Source: UBA9676 sp963741615 (GTDB lineage: Bacteria > Actinomycetota > Actinomycetes > Streptosporangiales > Streptosporangiaceae). Taken from it: DNA of 64,000 bases. Shown here in pieces: positions 9,109-17,671 of this stretch (within the stretch, counting starts at the first letter, position 1; every line of letters starts with the position of its first letter). The DNA lies in contig CAVUIU010000029.1 of assembly GCA_963741615.1 (NCBI GenBank), forward strand, positions 484,671 to 548,670, read 5' to 3'. The notes beneath the pieces were generated by a model, which searched no databases, was not told where the DNA came from, and saw nothing but the letters and a program-made list of their open reading frames with translations. A program made the translations under genes and the position numbers.

Positions 9109-10028
9109 GACCGCAGCTCACGGCCGGTGAGCTCAAGAAACACGTCTTCCAGCGTACGGCTCTCGATCCGCAGATCCTGGGCGAGCACACCGCGCTCGGC
9201 ACACCAGGCGGTCACGGCGGCGACCAGCTGCGGGTCCACGCGGTCATGGACCTCGACCACGTAGTGGCCGGCCGGGGACTCCTTGGCGGCGGTGCCCGGG
9301 GCGAGTGCGGCAAGCAGCCCGTCGGTGTCCAGCCCGGGTTCGGCCCGGAACCGCAGCTGGCCGGCGGTTCCGGTCAGCTCGGCCGGGGTTCCCTCCGCGA
9401 CCAGGCGCCCGTGGTCCACGATGGCCACCTGGTCCGCGAGATGTTCTGCCTCTTCCATATGGTGCGTGGTGAGGATCACGCTCGCGCCGGAAGCACGCAG
9501 GCCCTTGATCAGATCCCAGGTCGCGTGGCGTGCCTGCGGGTCCAGGCCGGACGTGGGCTCGTCGAGGAAGACCAGCTCCGGGCGGCCGATGATGGCGGCG
9601 GCGAGTGAGAGCCGCTGCTGCTGCCCCCCGGACAGGCGTTTGAACGGGGTGCGGGCCTGGCCGGCCAGGCCGAGCCGGTCGAGCAGGCCGGCCGGATCGA
9701 GGGGGTGGGCGTGGAACCTCGCCATCACCCGCAGATATTCACCGGGCCGGACGGCCGGCGGGATGCCACCGGACTGGAGCATCACACCCACCCGGGGCCG
9801 GAGCGTGCGCGCGTCGGCCACCGGGTCCAGGCCGAGCACGGACACCGTACCCGCGTCGGGGCGGCGGTAGCCCTCGCAGATCTCCACCGTGCTGGTCTTT
9901 CCCGCCCCGTTCGGGCCCAGCACCGCGGTGACAGCGCCCCGCTCCGCGCACAGCGACAGACCGTCGACCGCAGTGATCCGCCCGTACCGCTTGACGAGAT
10001 CGCGGACCTCGACGGCGGTGGTGTTCAC
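9105..10028 (-). CDS. ABC transporter ATP-binding protein
   Basis: Nucleotide-binding partner of the ABC-2 permease just downstream. It carries Walker A GPNGAGKTST, Q-loop VGVMLQSGG, signature LSGGQQQRLSLAAAI, Walker B LVFLDEPTSGLD and the switch His in LTTHHMEEA, followed by a C-terminal domain found in DrrA-like proteins. GTG at 10028 (protein beginning VNTTAVEVRDLVKRYG) is chosen. The frame is open to 10175, but the extra N-terminal residues are encoded by a GC-rich tandem repeat that belongs to the upstream gene. About 307 residues, normal for DrrA. Likely transcribed with the permease and the DMT gene. Confidence 0.92.
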   Translation of the reverse strand: MNTTAVEVRDLVKRYGRITAVDGLSLCAERGAVTAVLGPNGAGKTSTVEICEGYRRPDAGTVSVLGLDPVADARTLRPRVGVMLQSGGIPPAVRPGEYLRVMARFHAHPLDPAGLLDRLGLAGQARTPFKRLSGGQQQRLSLAAAIIGRPELVFLDEPTSGLDPQARHATWDLIKGLRASGASVILTTHHMEEAEHLADQVAIVDHGRLVAEGTPAELTGTAGQLRFRAEPGLDTDGLLAALAPGTAAKESPAGHYVVEVHDRVDPQLVAAVTAWCAERGVLAQDLRIESRTLEDVFLELTGRELRS

Positions 10029-10887
10029 GCTCGCGAGTGTAGATGCTCCATCGCTGCGGTAAGCGTCGATCCGCGGCCTGGCCGGCCGGCGCCCGCCCCG
10101 CCCCGGCGGCGGCCCCGTTCCCCGGCTCACCGCCCGCCCGCCCCGCCCCGGCGGCGGCCCCGTTCCCCGGCTCACCGGCCGCCGCGGCCACCAGCGCGGA
10201 CACCAGCCGCCGGTCCTGGCTGGCCTCAGGATGCCACTGCACCGCCAGCAGGAACGGATGCCGCCCCGGCCCCGGCGCCGGTTCCACCGCTTCGATCACG
10301 CCATCCTCCGCCCAGGCGACCGGTACCAGCCCGTCGCCGAGCCGGGCGATGCCCTGGTGATGGGCGGTCGGCACCGCCAGCGTGAGACCGGCCTCGCGGC
10401 CAGCTGGCCGCAGGATCGAGGCGAGCAGGCTGCCTTCGGCGAGCCGCACCGGGTGCGACCCGAACGTGCCGGGCTCGGGCCGGTGCCCGGCCGCGGCGGC
10501 GAGATGCTGGCACAAGGTCCCGCCACGGGCCACGTTGAGCAGCTGCATGCCCCGGCAGATACCGAGCACGGGCAGCCCGGCGGCCAGCGCGGCCGCGAGC
10601 AGCTCCAGTTCTGCCTGATCGCGTTCGGGGTGGACACGGCTGGTCCGCGGATCCGGCTCGGCGCCGTACCCCGCCGGGTCGAGATCGCCGCCGCCGGTCA
10701 GGATCAGCCCGTCCAGCCGGCCCAGGGCTGCCGCGATACCCGGCGCTGGCGGCAGCAGCACGGGAACGCCGCCCGCCTCGGTGACCTGGTCGATGTAAGT
10801 GCTGGGCAGCAGCGCGGCCGGAGCGTGCCACGCAGCCCACCGGGCCGGCTCGGCGTAGGTGGACAGCCCGATGACCGGCGCGCTCAT
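9739..10887 (-). CDS. Gamma-glutamyl-gamma-aminobutyrate hydrolase-like protein (peptidase C26)
   Basis: Class I glutamine amidotransferase-type hydrolase, related to PuuD, that would release the gamma-glutamyl group at the end of the polyamine route. The catalytic nucleophile is in LGICRGMQLLNV and the His/Glu pair in AVQWHPEA; LILTGGGDLDP is the oxyanion region. The recognisable domain ends near residue 235, followed by the 15-residue tandem repeat. The frame then runs about 290 bp into the ABC ATPase gene on another frame, giving 382 residues where 240-260 is usual. Those last ~100 residues are a shadow of the ATPase and probably reflect a lost stop or a sequence error. It lies 64 bp after the SDR gene. 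Confidence 0.8.
   Translation of the reverse strand: MSAPVIGLSTYAEPARWAAWHAPAALLPSTYIDQVTEAGGVPVLLPPAPGIAAALGRLDGLILTGGGDLDPAGYGAEPDPRTSRVHPERDQAELELLAAALAAGLPVLGICRGMQLLNVARGGTLCQHLAAAAGHRPEPGTFGSHPVRLAEGSLLASILRPAGREAGLTLAVPTAHHQGIARLGDGLVPVAWAEDGVIEAVEPAPGPGRHPFLLAVQWHPEASQDRRLVSALVAAAAGEPGNGAAAGAGRAGGEPGNGAAAGAGRAPAGQAADRRLPQRWSIYTREREHHRRRGPRSRQAVRADHCGRRSVAVRGAGRCHRGAGPERGGKDQHGGDLRGLPPPRRGYGVRARPGPGGRRAHAPAPGGCDAPVRWHPAGRPAR
10091..10180. repeat. Tandem 45-bp repeat, two copies
   Basis: A 45-bp unit of mostly G and C is present twice in a row (for instance CCCCGGCGGC at 10101 and again at 10146). In the upstream minus-strand gene it encodes two copies of a 15-residue unit beginning GEPGNGAAAGAGRA. 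The length keeps the frame. Confidence 0.85.
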
Positions 10888-10951
10888 GTGATGGCCTCCC
10901 TCGCGGGCGCCTGCGGCATCAGGGGCCGGGCCGCGACTGACAGCGCATGTC

Positions 10952-11725
10952 TCATAGCGGGGTCACGTAGGCGCTGGAGATGCCGCCGTCCACCAGGAAG
11001 CTGGCGGCGGTCACGAACGACGCGTCGTCGCTGGCGAGGAAGGCGACCGCGGCGGCGATCTCCTCGGCCTCGGCGAAACGCCCCATTGGCACGTGCACCA
11101 GTCTGCGCGCCGCCCGTTCCGGGTCGGCGGCGAACAGCTGCTGCAGCAGCGGTGTGTTGACCGGGCCCGGGCACAGCGCGTTCACCCGGATCCCCTCCCG
11201 CGCGAACTGCACGCCGAGTTCCCTGCTCATCGCCAGCACGCCGCCCTTGGAGGCGCTGTAGGAGATCTGCGAGGTGGCCGAGCCGAGCACGGCGACGAAC
11301 GAGGCGGTGTTGATGATGGAGCCGCCTCCGGCCGCCTGCATGTGCGGGATGACGTGCTTGCAGCACAGGTACACGGAGGTGAGGTTCACCTCCTGCACCC
11401 TGCGCCATGCCTCCATGCCGGTGACCAGGATGGAGTCGTCCTCGGGCGGGGAGATTCCGGCGTTGTTGAACGCGATGTCGATCCGGCCGAACGCGCTCAG
11501 GGTGGCGTCATACATCGCGGCGACGTCGTCCTCCACCGTCACGTCGGCCTGGATGAACAGGCCGCCGATCTCGTCGGCGGCCGCCTTGCCGGTATCGCCG
11601 TCGAGGTCCACGACGGCGACCCTGGCGCCCTCGGCGGCCATCCGGCGTGCGCTGGCCAGCCCGATGCCGCTCCCTGCCCCTGTCACGACAGCGACCCGGT
11701 CCAGCAGGCGTTGCATGTGACTCAC
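10952..11725 (-). CDS. SDR-family NAD(P)-dependent oxidoreductase
   Basis: Classical short-chain dehydrogenase/reductase of 257 residues. Cofactor motif TGAGSGIG near residue 15 and VDLD after beta2, suggesting NAD(H) preference. NNAG at about residue 90, catalytic Ser in IINTASFV, and the YSASK active site are visible. Its ATG overlaps the aldehyde dehydrogenase stop by four bases, so it belongs to the polyamine-type operon. A 3-oxoacyl-ACP reductase name would be generic; substrate unknown, though location suggests an aldehyde/alcohol or amino-acid derivative from polyamine or amine breakdown. Confidence 0.88.
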   Translation of the reverse strand: MSHMQRLLDRVAVVTGAGSGIGLASARRMAAEGARVAVVDLDGDTGKAAADEIGGLFIQADVTVEDDVAAMYDATLSAFGRIDIAFNNAGISPPEDDSILVTGMEAWRRVQEVNLTSVYLCCKHVIPHMQAAGGGSIINTASFVAVLGSATSQISYSASKGGVLAMSRELGVQFAREGIRVNALCPGPVNTPLLQQLFAADPERAARRLVHVPMGRFAEAEEIAAAVAFLASDDASFVTAASFLVDGGISSAYVTPL

Positions 11726-13086
11726 TCCTCGGTTGCGATGAAGACGTTCTTGGTCTCCGTGAACGCGTCCGGGGCGTCCGGGCCCAGTTCGCGGCCCAGC
11801 CCTGACTGCTTGAAGCCACCGAACGGGGTCCAGTAGCGGACGGAGGCATTCGAGTTGACCGACAGGTTGCCGGTTTCCACCGCCCGCGCCACCCGCAGCG
11901 CGCGGCCTACGTTCTGCGTCCAGATCGACCCGGAGAGCCCGTACGGGGTGTCGTTGGCGATCGCCACCGCGTCGGCCTCGTCTTCGAACGGGACCACCGC
12001 CACCACCGGCCCGAAAACCTCCTCGGTGTAGGCGGGGTCGTCCGGGCGCACCGGCGCCAGGACCGTCGGCGCGAACCAGTAGCCGGGACCGTCTGGTGCG
12101 TGGCCACGGAACGCGACCGGCGCGTCCGGCGGCACGTAGGAAGCGACGCGGGCCAGGTGCTCGGCCGAGATGAGCGGCCCCATCTCAGTGTCCGGGCTGG
12201 CCGGGTCGCCGACCGCCACGCGCTTGACGGCGGGCTCGAGCATTTCCATGAACCGGCTGAACACACTGCGCTGGACCAGGATGCGCGACCGCGCGCAGCA
12301 GTCCTGGCCGGCGTTGTCGAAGACCGCCTGCGGTGCGGCGGCTGCCGCGCGCTCCAGGTCGGCGTCGGCGAACACGATGTTGGCGCTCTTGCCGCCCAGC
12401 TCCAGCGTGAGCCGCTTCACCTGCCGGGAGCAGCCCGCCATGATCTCCTGGCCGACCTCGGTGGAGCCGGTGAACACGATCTTGCGAACGTCGGCGTGGT
12501 CGACCAGCCGCTGGCCCACCACCGAGCCCTTGCCGGGCAGCACCTGGAACACCCCGTCCGGTAGGCCCGCCTCGCGGGCGAGCTCGCCGATCCGGATCGC
12601 CGTCAGCGGTGTCCGCTCGGCGGGTTTGGCGATCACCGGGTTGCCGGCCGCCAGCGCCGGGCCAAGCCCCCAGCCGAGGATGGGCATGGGGAAGTTCCAC
12701 GGAACGATGAGGCCCACGACGCCGACGGGCTCCTGGAAGGTCACGTTGACGCCGCCGGCGACCGGGATCTGCCTGCCGCACAGGCGCTCCGGTGCCGCCG
12801 AGTAGTACCGCAGCACGTCGGCGACGTTGCCCGCCTCCCACCGGGCCTGCCCCACCGGGTGCCCGGAACAGGCCACCTCCAGGGCGGCCAGCTCGTCGAT
12901 GTGCGCGTCCACGGCGTCGGCGAAGGCGCGCAGGAGCGTGGCCCGCTCGCCGGGCGCGACCGCGCGCCAGGCCGCCCGGGCGGCCACCGCACGTGCGATC
13001 GCCGCGTCGGTCTCCGCCACCGACGTCGAGGGCACGGCGGTGACCGTCTGCTCGGTTGCCGGGTTCAGCACTGTGAAGGTGGACAT
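11722..13086 (-). CDS. Aldehyde dehydrogenase (gamma-glutamylaminobutyraldehyde-type)
   Basis: NAD(P)-dependent aldehyde dehydrogenase, 454 residues. The general base is in TLELGGKSANIV, the catalytic cysteine lies in NAGQDCCARSRILV, PWNFPMP is the cofactor-binding segment, and the C-terminal EEVFGPVVAVVPF and PFGGFKQSGLGRELG motifs complete the fold. By context (glutamine-synthetase-like ligase upstream, C26 hydrolase downstream, amine/amino-acid permease) it likely oxidises a gamma-glutamylated aminoaldehyde, as PuuC does in the Puu route. Starts 20 bp after the ligase stop and overlaps the SDR start. Confidence 0.9.
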   Translation of the reverse strand: MSTFTVLNPATEQTVTAVPSTSVAETDAAIARAVAARAAWRAVAPGERATLLRAFADAVDAHIDELAALEVACSGHPVGQARWEAGNVADVLRYYSAAPERLCGRQIPVAGGVNVTFQEPVGVVGLIVPWNFPMPILGWGLGPALAAGNPVIAKPAERTPLTAIRIGELAREAGLPDGVFQVLPGKGSVVGQRLVDHADVRKIVFTGSTEVGQEIMAGCSRQVKRLTLELGGKSANIVFADADLERAAAAAPQAVFDNAGQDCCARSRILVQRSVFSRFMEMLEPAVKRVAVGDPASPDTEMGPLISAEHLARVASYVPPDAPVAFRGHAPDGPGYWFAPTVLAPVRPDDPAYTEEVFGPVVAVVPFEDEADAVAIANDTPYGLSGSIWTQNVGRALRVARAVETGNLSVNSNASVRYWTPFGGFKQSGLGRELGPDAPDAFTETKNVFIATEE

Positions 13087-13106
13087 GCGCGCCAGTCTCC
13101 CGCCGG

Positions 13107-14492
13107 TCAGAGTCGCTCGAAGCCGCGCCGCAGCTCCCAGTCGGTCACCGCCGCGTCGAAGGCGGCCAGCTCCACCCGTGCCCCGTTCGCGTAGTGCTCG
13201 ACCACCTCATCGCCGAACGCCTGGCGGGCGAGCTGGCTCTTGTCCCACTCCGCCAGCGCGTCCCGCAGCGTGGCCGGCACCCGCGGGCCCGGGTCGTGGT
13301 AGGCGTTGCCGCCAATGGCGGGCTCCAGCGGCAGTTCCTTCTCGATGCCGTCCAGGCCTGCCGCGATCATCGCCGCCACCGCGAGGTAGGGGTTCACGTC
13401 GCCGCCGGGAACCCGGTTCTCCACCCGCAGCGAGGGTGGCGAGTGCCCGACCAGGCGCATCGCGCAGGTCCTGTTGTCCACGCCCCAGCGGATCGCGGTC
13501 GGGGCGAAACTGCCGGGCACATACCGTTTGTAGGAGTTGATGTTGGGCGCGTGCATGAGCGTGAGCTCACGCAGCCCGGCCAGCTGGCCGGCCAGGAAAT
13601 GCTCGCCGAGCTGGGACAGGCCGTGCGGGCCGTTCCCGGCGAGCACGGTCTTCCCGGCCGTGTCCCGCAGCGACAGGTGGATGTGGCAGGAGTTGCCCTC
13701 ACGCGTGTTCGGCTTAGCCATGAAGGTAATGCTCATGCCTTCCGCGGCGGCGATCTCCTTCGAGCCGGTCTTGTAGATGGAGTGGTTGTCGCAGGTGGCC
13801 ACCGCCTCGGCGTAGCGGAAGGCGATCTCGTGCTGACCGAAGTTGCACTCGCCCTTGGCCGACTCGACATACATGCCTGCGCCCGCCATGCCCAGCCGGA
13901 TCTTGCGCAGCAGCGGCTCCACCCGCGAGGTGCCCAGAATGGAGTAGTCCACGTTGTATTGGTTCGAGGGCGACAGGTCGCGGTAGCCGCTGGCGTATGC
14001 CTGCTCGTAGGAGTCGTTGTAAACGCAGAACTCCAGCTCGGTGCCGACCATCGCGGTCCAGCCGAGCGCGGCGAGCCGCCCCGTCTGGGCCCGGAGGATC
14101 TGCCGGGGCGAGGCGACCACCGGGCTGCCGTCTTCCCAGGCGAGGTCCGCGATCACCAGGGCGGACGCCTCGTGCCACGGCATGCGCCTGAGCGTGCTGA
14201 GCGCGGGTACCAGGACGAAGTCCCCGTACCCGCGCTCCCATGACGACATGGCATACCCGTCCACCGTGTTCATCTCGACGTCCACCGCCAGGAGGTAGTT
14301 ACACCCCTCCGCGTTGCCGTGGATCACCTCATCGAGGAAGAACTCGGCGGACAGGCGCTTACCTTGCAGGCGCCCCTGCATGTCGGTGAAGGCGAGCACG
14401 ACCGTGTCGATCATGCCCTCACCTGCCTCGACGCGCAGCTGCTCGAGCGTGAGCATGCCGCGCCGGCCGCTGCGCGCGTCGGCGTGAAGCAC
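13107..14492 (-). CDS. Glutamine synthetase-family ligase, gamma-glutamylpolyamine synthetase-like
   Basis: ATP-dependent ligase of the GlnA superfamily (461 residues). The N-terminal beta-grasp domain carries FTDMQGRLQGKRL, the catalytic domain begins around residue 115 with Mg-binding ELEF, and GECNFGQHEI, NSCHIHLSL, KRYVPGSFAPTAIRWG and ENRVPGGDVNPYLA follow. The sequence differs from biosynthetic GlnA and matches the GlnA3/PuuA-like group that attaches glutamate to polyamines or amines. Neighbours (permease 18 bp upstream, aldehyde dehydrogenase, C26 hydrolase) support this. GTG at 14492 with GAAGGGA upstream is used; ATG at 14456 is an alternative. The exact amine substrate cannot be read from sequence. 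Confidence 0.87.
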   Translation of the reverse strand: MLHADARSGRRGMLTLEQLRVEAGEGMIDTVVLAFTDMQGRLQGKRLSAEFFLDEVIHGNAEGCNYLLAVDVEMNTVDGYAMSSWERGYGDFVLVPALSTLRRMPWHEASALVIADLAWEDGSPVVASPRQILRAQTGRLAALGWTAMVGTELEFCVYNDSYEQAYASGYRDLSPSNQYNVDYSILGTSRVEPLLRKIRLGMAGAGMYVESAKGECNFGQHEIAFRYAEAVATCDNHSIYKTGSKEIAAAEGMSITFMAKPNTREGNSCHIHLSLRDTAGKTVLAGNGPHGLSQLGEHFLAGQLAGLRELTLMHAPNINSYKRYVPGSFAPTAIRWGVDNRTCAMRLVGHSPPSLRVENRVPGGDVNPYLAVAAMIAAGLDGIEKELPLEPAIGGNAYHDPGPRVPATLRDALAEWDKSQLARQAFGDEVVEHYANGARVELAAFDAAVTDWELRRGFERL

Positions 14493-14510
14493 TGTGGCGG
14501 TGTCCCTTCG

Positions 14511-16043
14511 TCAGGTCGTGGTGAGTTCGTGTTCGATCGCGGCCAGTTCCTCCGGCGTGCCCTGAACCTTCGGCCCGGTGAACCACTTCCTCGCCGAGAC
14601 CAGCCAGTAGATTCCGGCGAAGCCGATGACCACGAGCACGGCGACCACAGCGTAGTTGAACGTCTTCCATGTGATCGGGCCAACCTGCGGCAGCATGAAC
14701 AGGAAGAAGATGATCACCACCCAGGTGACGGCGATCCAGCCGACCACATAGCTCCACCGGCCCAGGTGCCATGGCCCGCGCTGGAAGCTCTCACCCCTGC
14801 GCAGCCGCAGGAAGGTCGGCGTCACGTAGGCGATGTAGAGGCCGATCGTCGCGATGGAGGTGACCGCGAAATACGCCGCGCTGTTCCACAGGTAGGGCAG
14901 CCCGAGGACGAGCGCGCCGCCGGCGGCGAGCCAGATCGCATTGGTGGGCGTCCGGGTCCGCTTGTTCACCCGGTGCCAGATGGCCGAGCCGGGCAGCGCG
15001 CCGTCCCGGGAGAACGCGTAGATCATCCGCGAGTTGGCGGTCACCGACGACATTCCGCAGAACAGTTGTGCGCCGATCGCGATCAGCAGCAGCAGCTTGC
15101 CGGCGGTGAGGCCGGCCGCGTCGATGAAGATCTGGGCCGGTGCGACCAGCGCGCCCACCTCTTTGGTGTAGTTCTGGATCGCGAACGTGACCCCGATCAG
15201 CAGCACCCAGCCGGCGAGCAGCGACACCACGATGGACATCACGATGCCGCGCGGGCCCGCTGTCGAGGCCTTGTGCGTTTCCTCGGTCATGTGCGCCGAG
15301 GCGTCGTACCCGGTGAACGTGTACTGGGCGAGCAGCAGGCCAATCGGGATGATGTACCACCAGCCGATGTTCAGCCCAGTCAGGTTGACCAGGTGGCCGA
15401 ACACGAAGCCCGCCGACTGATGATGCGCCGGCGCGAACACCAGCACGGCCACGATGATCAGCACGCCCAGGATATGCCACCACACGCTGATGTCGTTCAG
15501 GAGCGCGACCAGACGGATGCCGAACTGGTTCACCAGGCCATGCACCAGCAGCACGATGGCGTAGATGAGTACCACATGCCAGTGCAGGGGGGTGAAGCCG
15601 AACTGGATGTTCAGGAAGGCAGTGATGAACAGGGCCGCCCCGAAGTCGATGCCGGCGGTGACCGCGACCTGGCCGAGGAAGTTGAACCAGCCGGTGAACC
15701 AGGCCCAGGCGGCCCCGTTTCTCGGCGCCAGCTTCGCGGCCCAGTAGTAGAGGCCGCCCGCGGTGGGGAAGCTCGAGCACACCTCGGCCATCGAAAGGCC
15801 GACGAACAGGGTCATGATGCCGACGAACGGCCAGCCCCAGACGATGGTCGCGGGCCCGCCGGTGATCATGCCGAAGGAGTAGAGGGTCAGGCAGCCGGAC
15901 AGGATCGAGATGATGGTGAAGGAGACGGCGAAGTTGGAGAACCCGGACATGCGCCGCCTGAGTTCCTGCGCGTAGCCAAGTTCGTGGAGACGTTTCTGGT
16001 CCGCGTCGAGCGCTTCCGGGACCGTTTGATCGTTGACCGACAC
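14511..16043 (-). CDS. APC-family amino acid/polyamine permease
   Basis: Twelve-helix cation-coupled permease, 510 residues, of the GABA/choline-type APC branch. Helix 1 contains FSNFAVSFTIISILSG, the family's broken helix; SSFPTAGGLYYWAAKL (helix 3 start) and TEETHKASTAGPRGI (cytoplasmic loop 6-7) are typical. First gene of the minus-strand cluster and therefore directly behind the regulatory region shared with the FadR-type regulator. It presumably imports the amine that the downstream enzymes degrade. Confidence 0.9.
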   Translation of the reverse strand: MSVNDQTVPEALDADQKRLHELGYAQELRRRMSGFSNFAVSFTIISILSGCLTLYSFGMITGGPATIVWGWPFVGIMTLFVGLSMAEVCSSFPTAGGLYYWAAKLAPRNGAAWAWFTGWFNFLGQVAVTAGIDFGAALFITAFLNIQFGFTPLHWHVVLIYAIVLLVHGLVNQFGIRLVALLNDISVWWHILGVLIIVAVLVFAPAHHQSAGFVFGHLVNLTGLNIGWWYIIPIGLLLAQYTFTGYDASAHMTEETHKASTAGPRGIVMSIVVSLLAGWVLLIGVTFAIQNYTKEVGALVAPAQIFIDAAGLTAGKLLLLIAIGAQLFCGMSSVTANSRMIYAFSRDGALPGSAIWHRVNKRTRTPTNAIWLAAGGALVLGLPYLWNSAAYFAVTSIATIGLYIAYVTPTFLRLRRGESFQRGPWHLGRWSYVVGWIAVTWVVIIFFLFMLPQVGPITWKTFNYAVVAVLVVIGFAGIYWLVSARKWFTGPKVQGTPEELAAIEHELTTT

Positions 16044-16131
16044 GAATGCTCCTTACGTCAGGCCGCCGAGACGTAGGTCAGGGTCGTTATGCCGTCGAAG
16101 CGCGCTGGCGCTTGACCAGGCAGCTGAGGCC

Positions 16132-16155
16132 CAATGGTTTATTATCAGACCATTG
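16132..16155. promoter_or_regulatory. Inverted repeat, candidate operator of the FadR-type regulator
   Basis: CAATGGT (16132-16138) and ACCATTG (16149-16155) form a perfect 7-bp inverted repeat with a 10-base AT-rich spacer. It holds the TGGT...ACCA halves typical of GntR/FadR operators and lies in the divergent spacer between the permease and regulator genes. Confidence 0.6.
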
Positions 16156-16174
16156 AGGGTTAGAGTCCCGGTCA

Positions 16175-16189
16175 TGTCAAGACCTGACA
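16175..16189. promoter_or_regulatory. Second inverted repeat in the divergent spacer
   Basis: TGTCA-AGACC-TGACA, a 5-bp inverted repeat with 5-base spacer, 20 bp downstream of the first palindrome. It could be a second site for the same regulator or for another one. Confidence 0.4.
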
Positions 16190-16282
16190 CGGAATTACCC
16201 GATGGCCCGCAAATCTCTGCGGCCGGGCCGGCCGTCGCTGCCCGGTTTCGTCTTGCCCATCCGAGCACGGGAGGCAGCCCGC

Positions 16283-17062
16283 ATGACGACCGGGACTGAG
16301 CTCAGCTCCCTGCTCGGCCCGGTCCGGGCCGGCAACGCCTTCGAGGAGACGGTCGAACGGCTGCTGACCGTGATCAAGCTCGGCGTGGTTGCCACCGGCG
16401 ACCGCTTCCCGGCCGAGCGGGAACTCGCTGGCCTGCTGGGCGTGAGCCGCATCACGCTGCGTGAGGCCATCCGGGCGCTGCAGCAGGCGGGTTATGTCGA
16501 GTCGCGGCGTGGCCGGTTCGGCGGCACCTTCGTGACCTACACCAGGCCGGCGCCGGATCCGGTGGAGGTACGGCGGATCGCCCTGGAGGACTCCGCTCAG
16601 CTCGCGGACGCGCTGGCGTTCCGGATGGTTCTGGAGACCGGTGCCGCCCAACTGCTGGCAGCCTCCGGCGGTGACCGCGGCCGCGAGATCCTGCTCGAGC
16701 GGCTGGCCTTGGTCAACCGTGCCAGCCCCGAGGACTACCGGCGGCTCGACACCCTGTTCCACCTGGCGATCTCGGAGCTCACCGGCTCGACCCTGCTCGC
16801 CGCCGCCTGTGCCGACGCCCGGATGCGGCTCAATGACCTGCTGAACGCGATCCCGGTGCTGCGGCACAACATCGTGCACACCGCCGACCAGCACACGGCG
16901 ATCGTCAACGCGATCCTGGCGGGCGACCCGGAACGCGCCCGCGGCGCGGTCGCGGAGCATCTCGACGGCACCGGGGCCCTGCTCCGCGGGTTCCTGTCCG
17001 CGCCCGGCCGGGGCCGCCAGGCCGAGGACTTGCGCCTGGGGTTCAGAGATGGCGGTACATGA
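16283..17062 (+). CDS. FadR/GntR-family transcriptional regulator
   Basis: Winged-helix HTH (about residues 20-90, with DRFPAERELAGLLGVSRITLREAIRALQQAG) followed by an all-helical FCD effector domain (residues about 105-230, ending with the His-containing AVAEHL helix). Asp/His metal ligands of FCD are plausible in DTLFHLAIS and DQHTAIVNAI. ATG at 16283 is chosen over an in-frame ATG at 16202 because GGGAGG lies seven bases before it and the upstream codons overlap the operator region. Divergent from the permease-ligase-dehydrogenase operon, so it probably represses that operon and itself, released by a pathway metabolite. Confidence 0.9.
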   Translation: MTTGTELSSLLGPVRAGNAFEETVERLLTVIKLGVVATGDRFPAERELAGLLGVSRITLREAIRALQQAGYVESRRGRFGGTFVTYTRPAPDPVEVRRIALEDSAQLADALAFRMVLETGAAQLLAASGGDRGREILLERLALVNRASPEDYRRLDTLFHLAISELTGSTLLAAACADARMRLNDLLNAIPVLRHNIVHTADQHTAIVNAILAGDPERARGAVAEHLDGTGALLRGFLSAPGRGRQAEDLRLGFRDGGT

Positions 17063-17486
17063 TGTGCAGGCCTACGTAGCCGTGCACCGGATGCGCAAAG
17101 CCTTCCGGGATCGTGGCCAGGACCTCAAAGCCCAGCGCCTTCCACAGGGTTACCGCAGCGATGTTGGTCCCCACGACTGCGTTGAAGACCATCGCGCGGA
17201 AACCCGCCGCCTGGGCCCATTCCAGAACGTGCTGGCCAAGTGCCCGGCCCACCCCGCGCCGGGCGTAGCCGGGGTCCACCATAAAGCTCGCGCTGGCGAC
17301 ATGCGCCGCAGGCCCGCCGTGGTTCGGGCCCGTCTCTGCGGTGCCCATGATGACCCCGTCGCCCGCGACGGCCACCACCGTGCGTCCGCGCCGATCCTTC
17401 AGCCACCGGAACCACCCGTCACGTTTCGACAACCGCTTGCCTGCCGCGGAGGTAACTTCTTGATCAAGACGACATGCCGTGATCAA
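17043..17486 (-). CDS. GNAT-family N-acetyltransferase
   Basis: Acetyl-CoA-dependent acetyltransferase, 147 residues. The acetyl-CoA binding motif A reads FMVDPGYARRGVGRALGQ, followed by the AGFRAMVFNAVVGTN strand-helix and LWKALGFEVLATIPEGF. The first ~35 residues do not look like a normal GNAT N-terminus and the only start is TTG at 17486, overlapping the end of the HNH gene remnant; the 5' end may have been altered by the nearby rearrangements. Convergent with the FadR gene (20-bp overlap). Substrate unknown. Confidence 0.8.
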   Translation of the reverse strand: MITACRLDQEVTSAAGKRLSKRDGWFRWLKDRRGRTVVAVAGDGVIMGTAETGPNHGGPAAHVASASFMVDPGYARRGVGRALGQHVLEWAQAAGFRAMVFNAVVGTNIAAVTLWKALGFEVLATIPEGFAHPVHGYVGLHIMYRHL

Positions 17487-17671
17487 CCCGCATAACGCGC
17501 CTTAGGGGTCGTCTTGAACGCTAGCCCCTCCGGCGGGTACGGGTCTGGGCCGACGCGATAACTGCGGCCGTGCGGAAGCGTCCATACCAGGACGCCGGGC
17601 CGGGGCTGGTCGAGGTGCCAACCCTGCGCCTGTTTTGCCTGGTGGTGGCGGCGGCACAGGGGCACTAGATT
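17483..17671 (-). pseudogene. 3' fragment of DUF222/HNH endonuclease gene, cut by integrative element
   Basis: About 60 codons reading VPLCRRHHQAKQAQGW and then LDQPRPGVLVWTLPHG and DPYP. This is the C-terminal end of the actinobacterial DUF222-HNH proteins, including the last catalytic His pair. The rest of the gene lies 7.1 kb away at 24797-26282 on the same strand. Joining the two at the shared AATCT restores ECNL + VPLCRRHH, the family consensus, so the gene was split by the insertion rather than truncated. Confidence 0.85.
17667..17671. other. Attachment-site core, left end of integrative element
   Basis: Core AGATT (AATCT on the minus strand), identical to the core at 24797-24801. Left of it is HNH-gene sequence, right of it non-coding element sequence leading into the integrase gene 68 bp away. 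As expected for serine integrases the shared core is short and the arms differ. Confidence 0.7.

Noticed and set aside
10085..10180. CRISPR-like array
   Set aside because: Only two adjacent 45-bp copies with no spacers, inside a coding region. Simple tandem repeat.
14319..16076. Plus-strand 585-codon frame opposite the APC permease
   Set aside because: Composition of Asp, Arg, His and Gln repeats is typical of antisense reading of membrane-protein DNA. No recognised domain.
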